Assembly (NCBI GenBank): GCA_947561585.1
Contig: CANNZV010002571.1
Span: forward strand, 28,645 to 92,644
DNA from: Caprella mutica
Taxonomy: Eukaryota; Arthropoda; Malacostraca; Amphipoda; Caprellidae
DNA: 64,000 nucleotides
Direction: 5' to 3'
Position numbers and translations under genes: made by a program
Shown: one piece after another, positions 56,827 through 64,000 of the stretch
Numbering within the stretch: position 1 is the stretch's first letter
How the letters are laid out: each line of letters begins with the position of its first letter
The notes under the pieces: model-generated
The model's input: only the letters and a program-made list of their open reading frames with translations
Database searches by the model: none
What the model was told of the DNA's origin: nothing

Positions 56827-59238
56827 CTAAATATCTCTCTGTGGAGTATAGTGGTTCAGTGGTAAATAATACTTGCCATCTCCAGTATCATACAAAGATA
56901 AGGGAAAAGGAGACAGTAAACTGTTAATTTTCAAAAAAAGGACATCATCAGTTTTTTTCACAACATAACTATGGTAGTGACTGGAAAAATGATCATTTGA
57001 GAGTACCTTAATTATGCAATAGACTGCACCTCCTACAGATGTGACTTTATATATCTCACCAAACTTATAGTCATCTACATTATCAATTATCACAGCCATT
57101 TTACTGCTGTAAGTGATTCCATTGTATTTAACAGATGAGCATAAATTGAGATTTATATTATTGCCAAGAACTTCTGAAACAGCATTAGATATGGAAATAT
57201 CTAGTAATAATACAGGTATCTGTCTACACTGCTTACTGAATGAAGCTACTTCATCACTGAGAAAAGAAGATGACAAATGGTGAAGACATTGGAGGTGCTG
57301 ATGTCTTTCTGCCATAGTTTTGCAAGAGTTAATATAGTTCTTGCTTCTTGCGATCACAGACTTAAAATAAGCGTGTTTGCCCTCAAATCGAAGAGTTGAT
57401 CTTTGAATTGGGGCTCCAAACACTTTATATTGTGATGCAAGATGGATCAGAAAGTGAGCTTTGGGTTTGACTGATAATGAAGAATTGCTTTCAAAAAAAT
57501 TCTTCAAAAACTTGGATACAAGTGATTCCATGAATACAATTTCACCTTTATTCAATGAAGGCGCGAGAATATAATCCATGATATCCAAGAAATCACAATA
57601 CAAGATCCAATGTGGTGAATCAGATGGGATTTTGTGACCAACAAAGAATGGAAGCAATTTTAACAAGCAGAGTGATTGTGCTGCAGTTTGCTTGATGGTC
57701 ACCCTGATAGCAGATTCTTTAATAACTACAGTTGGCTTATTTTTTGAGTCAATAACAGAGTACGGAAAGTTAGCAATCTTTTCATTCAGATAATCAACAG
57801 TAAAGTGCTTTTCCATCAATGACATTTCAATTGTTGCCTTCATCAGGTCCAAAGCAAACCCTTCATATATGTCATGAGCAATATCTGAAGGACATCCCCA
57901 ACAAATGTGAAAATATTTCAGCTTATTAAGTTCTGAATTTTTTTTCAAACCATATGCAGAAATAAGATGAGGATTATTTTGGAGACTGGAAATTTTAGCA
58001 TCATAACTTTCAGGTGTAGCCAGTTCAAAATCTTTCTCACAAAATGAAGCGGATCTAGAATCGTTTGTAGCATTGCAAAATCTGCAAGATTTGTAAGATG
58101 AGAAGCTTTCAAGATATCCCCCAACTTCATGACAAGCTAGATTATCTGCAATGAAAATAGAGACTGTTCCAAGGAAATTGAAGGAAATACCATTTACAAT
58201 CACTGAAACACCAACTTCTTCTAGAGTCTTCAAATCCTTTATTAAACATTCCATTATTTTTTCAAATCCATATTTCTTAACATTTCTGTTTTGCGTAAGA
58301 ATGGCTAATTGAATGGTGTATAATTTACTTTGTAAGTGAGGAGGTAAATTACCTAGAACCCAATAGAAAGCACATATTTTGTGAACCTTTGTTTTATTAC
58401 CCAATGGATTTACTATCTGAAAATCATCCATATACAGTTGGATTTGAAGTGCATTTGAATTTGAAGAAAATAGTTCATTATTATGGAATTTATCAGAGTT
58501 TCTGAAGCTATCATAGGGTTTACTTGAATTTTGATTATTGACAACATGCGATAGTACATCTTCGTGAGAAAGTAATTTTTTAAGAGTATCTAATAAATTA
58601 ACATAAAATAAACTATCACCTTCTTCTCCCAATTTTATTTCTATTGGTGCAATATATCCTTCTTTTTGAAATAGTTTCCTTTGTTTGTGAACAGTGTTCG
58701 CTTCTTCGTGTTCTTTCAACATGGTTTCTAAGGGATTCAGTATTTCTTTTTTATCATCATCAGAAAGCATTGGTTTGTTATTTACAATACTCGATGTAAT
58801 TTCAATACATCTGCTAATAATGTTGGAGCTATATTCTTCAATTATTGATGCCATAGCTTTTTCTGTTAAGCCTTTCTTCTCACGCATATTCAAAATAAAT
58901 CTGGTGAGTGAATTACTCCTCTCAGAGGTGGTAGTAGTAGTAGTAGTAGTATGAGGTAAGTCATCAGGTAATTGTGTCTCAGCTTGATTAACATTCAGTT
59001 CCTCATTAACCACTGTACATTCTTCAGATGGATTAGTCACAACTTTAGAATCTTTGTGCTTTCTGTATATATGTTTCATAAAAGAAGAAACTGTATTGTA
59101 TGAAGAAAGGCATCCTTCAATTCCACAACAAACCAAAAAATTAGGTTTGTGAGCATGTTCCTGTTGATAATGACGAAGGAGCAATGATACAAAACGAGTA
59201 CTAAAGCAGCAGAGAGAGCAAGAAATTCTATTCATCAT
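56827..59238 (-). CDS. CMC (CACTA-like) superfamily transposase, C2H2 finger type
   Basis: About 803 aa from the ATG pair at 59,238. The frame runs 18 nt further 5' to a TTG, but ATG is the better start and a splice acceptor (TTATTTTCAG) lies just upstream at 59,270. N-terminus: C2H2 finger C7-x2-C10-x12-H23-x4-H28 and second finger C38-x4-C43-x12-H56-x4-H61, followed by an eight-Thr run from a GTA microsatellite. The catalytic core has YMDDFQIVNPLG (Asp ~271/272), IFIADNLACHE (Asp ~365), CRFC (385-388), CPSDIAHDIYEG (~449-460), HFLIHL (~595-600) and LRFEGKHAYFK (Glu ~619). These fit the D-D-E plus CxxC pattern described for CACTA-Mirage-Chapaev transposases. A C-terminal extension of ~150 aa follows. 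It should cut and join the element's ends in the nucleus. No AATAAA is seen in the ~600 bases after the stop, suggesting a transcript shared with the partner gene. All key residues are present, so it may be functional. Confidence 0.85.
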   Translation of the reverse strand: MMNRISCSLCCFSTRFVSLLLRHYQQEHAHKPNFLVCCGIEGCLSSYNTVSSFMKHIYRKHKDSKVVTNPSEECTVVNEELNVNQAETQLPDDLPHTTTTTTTTSERSNSLTRFILNMREKKGLTEKAMASIIEEYSSNIISRCIEITSSIVNNKPMLSDDDKKEILNPLETMLKEHEEANTVHKQRKLFQKEGYIAPIEIKLGEEGDSLFYVNLLDTLKKLLSHEDVLSHVVNNQNSSKPYDSFRNSDKFHNNELFSSNSNALQIQLYMDDFQIVNPLGNKTKVHKICAFYWVLGNLPPHLQSKLYTIQLAILTQNRNVKKYGFEKIMECLIKDLKTLEEVGVSVIVNGISFNFLGTVSIFIADNLACHEVGGYLESFSSYKSCRFCNATNDSRSASFCEKDFELATPESYDAKISSLQNNPHLISAYGLKKNSELNKLKYFHICWGCPSDIAHDIYEGFALDLMKATIEMSLMEKHFTVDYLNEKIANFPYSVIDSKNKPTVVIKESAIRVTIKQTAAQSLCLLKLLPFFVGHKIPSDSPHWILYCDFLDIMDYILAPSLNKGEIVFMESLVSKFLKNFFESNSSLSVKPKAHFLIHLASQYKVFGAPIQRSTLRFEGKHAYFKSVIARSKNYINSCKTMAERHQHLQCLHHLSSSFLSDEVASFSKQCRQIPVLLLDISISNAVSEVLGNNINLNLCSSVKYNGITYSSKMAVIIDNVDDYKFGEIYKVTSVGGAVYCIIKVLSNDHFSSHYHSYVVKKTDDVLFLKINSLLSPFPLSLYDTGDGKYYLPLNHYTPQRDI

Positions 59239-59268
59239 TAGATAGGAAATTAACAATAAGGAATAAAA

Positions 59269-60094
59269 TCTGAAAATAAATATTTATTAATCAATTACTC
59301 GAAGGTTATATCAATAAACTAATTGATTTAAAAAGTTCATTGATATTCTATAAATATCAAATTTTAGATATTAAACAAAAAAATTAATATGCCATTTAGC
59401 AAAATCTCATTAATTGGCACTAAATATCCAGATTGAAGAAACTAGTAAAATAATCTATAAGAATTCTAGGGATGGGACAAAGTATCGGTTTCAGCCTTTT
59501 TTGTGGTATCAGTACTCACTATCGTCAAAATATGATAGATACCATGTCGATACTTATAAATTGAATAATAAGAAACTAATCATTATGAACAAATATAAAA
59601 AATGTTATTTGATTAAAAAAAACAGATTTTTTCATATTTGAACAAAGTATTCAAATTATTAGAAGATAAAACAATATTTTTAATCCCAACATTTATTATT
59701 TTAATAGCTACCTCTTATTGGCTTGATAATTATTTAATTATCTTTAAGAATATTGTAGGCATGTATTCTAGGTCAGAGCATGTAGGTTTACCATCAAATT
59801 CAATAACCATTTTCATTTCAGCATGTTATTCCTCTTTTAAATAAATATTACTCAATAACTAATCTAAATGATAAAATAATTTTCCATTCATAGGCTATAT
59901 ATAATTTCCAAGTCTGAAATGAATATCTCCACAGACCCAGGATTTTTGTGTAGAAATTGAGATTTCGGTACAGCAAATAACATGGGAACATAGGTTTTAA
60001 ATAAAACTTGGGCGCAGGCGCCACAGGATCAATCTTAAATCCGGCTATACTTTTCAGAATGGTGAGCCAAGCTACTTAGGAAGTTATGGTCTAT
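59269..60094. other. 5' region of the transposase gene
   Basis: A splice acceptor at 59,270-59,271 (minus strand) implies a 5' exon further right, not located. A partial family D element (GGGATGGGACAAAGTATCGG, 59,469-59,560) lies here. ORFs on the plus strand are unremarkable. Confidence 0.5.
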
Positions 60095-60392
60095 CCATGT
60101 TTCATATTGTGGAATTTGTGGCAGGAGAGTCATCAATTTGATCAGAAAATCAACCTAGGTCGCCACATTTAATTCATTTTAATTACATTGATGATTGACA
60201 TTGACACTTGACAGATCAAAAGTATTAAGTAGATATTTGCCTTCCAAGTGAAGAATTTACAGTTGAAAACATCATTATGTTTCATGTCTGATGTAAGTGC
60301 ATCTTTTATGGCTATTTTATTAATTAGATTCTTCAACAAATTTCAAAATCGCCAGTATATTGGCAACTTTGTGCATACTTTGAGAAATGTCG
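60095..60392. mobile_element. hAT-like MITE, old copy
   Basis: Begins CCATGTTTCATATTGTGG and ends GTGCATACTTTGAGAAATGT. The inside follows the same order as 61,547-61,841 (AGGTCGCCACATTT, TCATGTCTGATG, TCGCCAGTATATTGGC) with much divergence. Flanks TGGTCTAT and CGGGCTAT are similar. Confidence 0.65.
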
Positions 60393-61425
60393 GGCTATCA
60401 AAATTCTTAACTACCTGCCTGCAAAACATGCAGATAATTTTTTTCTTCTAAATCTAAAGATTTTAAAATCTGTCTCCAAAATGACACGAATTCTCCAAAA
60501 TGTTTCAAATAATAACATGTAAACATAGGAATTTGTCTCAAAGATCTTGCCAAGATATTTTTCCCTCAAAAAAATGTCTCCAAAGATCTTTGGCGACATG
60601 GACAGGCTTCGCAGACTGGCAAAAAAGGATTCGATTTTTAGTTGAATATCAATTCTTTAAACCTTGAGGAGTTTATTCAGAACAATTCAGTTTATCATCT
60701 ATGTAGGCATCTCATTTTCATGCCTCTGCAATTTGCAAAATATGGAAATTTGAATCCATTTTCCTTTTGAGCCAAATTTTCACAAAAATTCTGAGTGAAG
60801 CCAACTAACTTATTTCTGAAGAATTCAAGCCAAAATTAACATGAGAACATAGGAATTGATTCAAAATTTAAGCCAATTACTGTAGGGTCAAGCAGGTAAA
60901 TTGCGGCACACTCCAGTCTGCAAAAGATGCATGAAGTTTATCCAGAGAATATCGAGGCCTTGAATTTAGACTCATGAATTATCTGGCGACAATTTTCCAA
61001 TTAATTGCTATGTTTACATGTAATTATTGTAGATTATTTTGAGATTTTTGGCAATTTAGTAAAATTTGCCCCAAAAATTAAATATCTGGAGACTGAATGT
61101 GCTTGCTTTGCAGACTGGTGCACACTAACTGTGGCCTTTAACAGGTAGCAACAGAAACATCATAGCTTCAAAACACATGGTAAAAACTTAAATTATACTT
61201 ATTGAGGAACGAAATTGTTCTATCTGTGGCTTAGTAGGAGAGACAGGTACATAGCTACTCCACAATGTAGCTAGAAATCAAATTTTGTATCAGTTTTCTG
61301 TTTTCGGTGTTCTTTTGTTATGAATGATGTGGTCACTACTTGTCATTTTAATTTAATGCTCTCTGACTAATTATCCAAAAAAAATGTATAACTATGAAAG
61401 AAACTTAAGAAAGTATGCCTCTCTC

Positions 61426-62002
61426 CCATGTTTCAAAGTATGGACAAAGTCGCCAGTATATTGGCGACTTTTGAGGGGTGAAATGAGTTGAAAAACATGT
61501 AAATCACTCATAAATAGTCTCAAGAGATGCACATGCATCAGACAATCCATGTTTCAAAGTGTGGCAGGAAAGTCGCCAGTTTGATGAGAAAATGGATCAA
61601 GGTCGGCTTAGGTCGCAACATTATAGATACTTATAAGAAGAATTAGGACTTTCTAGTGAAGATTTTACACTAGGTGACTAGAAAGCATCCTTATGCATCA
61701 TGTCTGATGCATGTGTATCACTTGAGACTATCTATGAGTGATTTACTGGTTATTCACAGGTTTCTAAACTTATTTCACCCCTCCAAAGTCGCCAGTATAC
61801 TGGCGAGTGAGTGGCGACTTTGTCCATACTTTGAAACATGGCAGACAATAAGCTTGAGGATATTTTCAAGTGTAAAATCTTCACTAGGAAGTCAAATTTC
61901 TTCTTTAAAGTATCTTAAATGTGGTGACCTAAGTCCATTTTCTCATCATTGAGTCATCAAACTGGCGACTTTCCTGCCACACTAGCACACTTTGAAACAT
62001 GG
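61426..62002. mobile_element. hAT-like MITE (outer), split by its own kind
   Basis: Ends CCATGTTTCAAAGTATGG and CACTTTGAAACATGG. Perfect 8-bp target duplication CCTCTCTC at 61,418-61,425 and 62,003-62,010. The two halves (61,426-61,546 and 61,850-62,002) together give the complement of the inner element. An 8-bp TSD is typical of hAT elements. Non-coding. Confidence 0.88.
61547..61841. mobile_element. hAT-like MITE (inner, 295 bp)
   Basis: Ends CCATGTTTCAAAGTGTGG and CCATACTTTGAAACATGG. Perfect 8-bp target duplication CAGACAAT at 61,539-61,546 and 61,842-61,849. Contains the palindrome TCGCCAGTATACTGGCGA (61,789-61,806). Inserted into a copy of itself in the opposite orientation. Confidence 0.92.
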
Positions 62003-63732
62003 CCTCTCTCAGTCTCAGGCTCTCTGTGATTGGCTGGTAGCTATCAATTGTATGCCTCTCTCTGATTGGCTGATACACTCTCAATTAATAATAATTTAGG
62101 TAGTTATAATAATATGGGTATGTTGACAACTGTCTACTTACAAAATTGGAATTAAATTATGACGACTGGCGACTGCATTACTAATTTTAGTTGACTTATT
62201 TTGAAGAAAAAAAAGATTATTGACGACTCAATGAACATTCTCTGAAACTAGGCGGCTAGCAGTCCCAGTATGTATTTGGTGCAATGAAATCCTCTGACTT
62301 TTTCAAAAATCTGAGAAATAGCTGCAAACATTTTTCATCAATTTGTCTATTAGTCCTTCAACATTTTTCCAGTTTCTCCTCCAAAAATTAATGGTAATAT
62401 AGGAATTAATAGCTAAATATCTTCTGACATTGCAGGAATTTTTTTATTAGAGAAATTGAATATCTCCTGAAATAGCATTGTAATTTACCACCAAATAAAA
62501 TCTCGCAGCTAGCAGCCTAACACTGGCAGCCTAGCTAGGAATTAGACCTAGGTACCTAATTAATATTGCCTAACACATCAAATAACTAAGTAGGTACCTA
62601 GTTGAGCTATAAACCTACCTACCTCCGAAAATTTCAGTCTGTCTGACAGACTGACTCTACTTTCTATGATCTTGGTCCAAGGTAGTTAGCACCGTTAACC
62701 GTAGCAGGGCTGCAGGCTTGAACCGTAGGTCCTACAGTTCAAGCGGCGTAGGTAGCTAGGCGCCGCCCGGCCCTAGTAAGCATAAGCAAAATTTATAGTA
62801 AGTATGCTAGCTTTGGAAATAGGTCATCCTATTCATATGTAACCAATTTTAAATGAGTAACTTATCACTCTTCATTGTTCACAATCACAGTATTTCATAT
62901 CACATACAGCACTGCTGATAATCTCTCACGTCCATAGCTTAACCCTTTTGAATCTGAATTAACGCCAACATTATAGCATCTCATTTTCAGGCTTGCCAAT
63001 GCCAATCAATCAGGATTGCCAATAAATTTTTAATATTTAGCCGTAAGCCAGCGTATTTTGTTAAGAAATTAAACTTCTAGGCTATATAAAAAACATATAT
63101 GGATTTTTTTTGAAGAAATATCACTTATTTTTAGAATATTTAATAATAAATTTTATCATGCTGTCTTTACTCTCTATATCTCACTATTCGTCAATGAAAG
63201 ATAATTATAATAGGTATTAGCATATAAAGCTTAACTTTAAAATCGACATTTAGATTTAATTGGATCGATGACGAAAAATTCTCGTGCTGATGTTATCACA
63301 TATTTCAATAATATTTATTTGTGAAATTGTTACTTCCATTATAGTAATATTTAATATTTTTCTGCTAGATGTCAGCAGCGCACTTACATTTTTGAATTAA
63401 TTAAAAACAAAAGAATTCAAATAGGACCTATATTCATAATTAATCAAGTATTTCAGACTATCTTTACGCAATTTTCTGACACAGTTTTATTCATTACTTA
63501 GAAAAATATTATGGTAAGCAAATATTAAATTGCAAATATGATTGAAGAGAAACATCGTATGGTGATATCAATATCATATGATGAAGTGTTAGTAGGTAGG
63601 TATATTCAATTCATCAACTATTTTCATAAATTTATTGTTTCAATTTAAATAACATACAGGTTGATAAATTTAGCATTATTAAGCAATGCCATTTGAAATG
63701 TTAATATGCAGTCAAAGAAAAATGTATATGTA
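62003..63732. other. Right part of the CACTA element, no gene seen
   Basis: TCTCTGATTGGCTG words at 62,023-62,075, and a GC-richer patch at 62,690-62,770 (GTAGGTAGCTAGGCGCCGCC) that could be part of a promoter or 5' exon of the minus-strand genes. Then AT-rich filler. No ORF is supported. Confidence 0.45.
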
Positions 63733-63815
63733 ATTATTTTTTGACAGTTTACTAATGTCAGTTTACAAAAGTTCCTTCACAAATTGTTGTAATGATTGTA
63801 GATATTTTAAAATTG
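63733..63815 (+). repeat. Dispersed repeat family F (copy 3)
   Basis: AATTATTTTTTGACAGTTTA, TTCACAAATTGTTGTAATGA and TGTAGATATTTTAAAATTGG, as at 47.74 kb. Lies ~150 bp before the right subterminal motif. Confidence 0.7.
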
Positions 63816-63963
63816 GTTAATATTACACGAAAACAAATGTTGGTGATTTGAGGTTAATAGTAAATTAGAAAACAGTTATTTAAAAAATTAACATCATGCA
63901 GAGACTACATATAAGGTACCTATATGTATACAAAAATATAAATCATACATGCATGAACTTATT

Positions 63964-64000
63964 GTGTGTGTCAGTATGACACATGTCTATAATAGTGTAC
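63964..64000. promoter_or_regulatory. Start of the CACTA right subterminal motif zone
   Basis: TGTGTCAGTATGACACA (63,967-63,983) is the same palindrome as in the left subterminal zone, followed by AATAGTGTAC. The window stops here, so the number of motifs and the terminal CACTG complement cannot be seen. Confidence 0.65.

Larger units (their letters stand above)
51432..64000 (-). mobile_element. Large CACTA/CMC transposon, right end outside window
   Basis: The left terminus CACTGAGAGAAAAGAGTGTG breaks a 33-bp repeat unit after TTA, so a 3-bp TTA duplication is predicted at the far side. A dense subterminal motif zone follows. Two minus-strand genes occupy 52.57-59.24 kb: a long-exon transposase, then a many-exon partner. 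The last 40 bp of the window again contain TGTGTC...GACACA, so the right terminus should lie within a few hundred bases past 64,000. At over 12.5 kb it is far larger than the other elements here. Both genes are open, and every junction that was checked keeps frame, so the copy may be young or active. Passenger insertions lie in introns and in the 5' region, not in exons. Confidence 0.85.

Noticed and set aside
56827..59256. Start of the transposase at 59,256
   Set aside because: That codon is TTG; ATG ATG at 59,233-59,238 is the credible eukaryotic start and keeps both zinc fingers.
61674..61952. 92-codon plus-strand ORF
   Set aside because: It runs across the boundary of two nested MITEs and has no protein family.

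Overview
This is AT-rich eukaryotic nuclear DNA, probably from an invertebrate and most likely an insect. The pointers are a nuclear tRNA-Tyr(GTA) gene with an 11-nt intron at the standard position, GT-AG spliced genes, Foldback-type MuDR elements, and many MITEs and minisatellites. The species cannot be named from sequence alone. No intact host protein-coding gene was found. The window has two parts: a gene-poor repeat landscape (1-51,431), and the left 12.5 kb of a very large two-gene CACTA/CMC DNA transposon (51,432 to beyond 64,000).

Repeat landscape. About 25 tandem arrays have units of 9 to 53 bp. The largest are a 40-bp array (3.68-5.24 kb, ~38 copies), a 32-bp array with a 416-bp higher-order repeat (22.2-23.4 kb), a 16-bp array with a 689-bp higher-order duplication (36.4-38.19 kb) and a 28-bp array (41.2-41.9 kb). 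Between them lie short foldback/MITE families: a TA-flanked family with TIR GGGTAAGTTCCGAGTTATCG (about 18 full, half or decayed copies), a family with TIR ATGGTGGGGCCATAGAAGAT, a pogo-like family (CAGTAGAACTCCTCTATAGTG), a family with TIR TAGGGTTGTGACAATATG, and a MuDR/Foldback group. In the MuDR/Foldback group the inverted repeats are themselves 15-16 bp tandem arrays. Three members have recognisable 9-bp target duplications, and one carries a broken MULE transposase exon. Several minisatellites start inside a MITE or its TIR, so the arrays look seeded by transposons. A short palindrome, GTATC-N3-GATAC, recurs in MITE cores, in two arrays and as isolated sites.

GC-richer unique islands (about 9.0-10.1, 11.78-11.96, 20.5-20.72, 32.8-33.05 and 46.8 kb) contain GC-box, CCAAT, YY1-like and CTCF-like sequences. 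They may be host regulatory DNA, but no exon could be tied to them.

The CACTA element. Its left end (CACTGAGAGAAAAG) interrupts a 33-bp minisatellite at 51,432. The next 300 bp hold 16 copies of TGTGTC/GACACA, many paired as palindromes, and the same motif reappears in the last 40 bp of the window, so the right end is probably just outside. On the minus strand a single long exon encodes an ~803-aa transposase (two C2H2 fingers, DDE-type core, CxxC, HDxxEG and RFEGKH motifs). Eight downstream exons splice in phase into a 579-codon second protein. Its domain order matches a protein family recalled from fish and invertebrate databases, some members of which are labelled SAMD3-like. This layout, an intron-poor transposase followed by a many-exon partner plus dense subterminal motifs, parallels TnpD/TnpA of plant En/Spm. 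The element carries its own passengers, including an hAT-like MITE inserted inside an inverted copy of itself, each with a perfect 8-bp target duplication.
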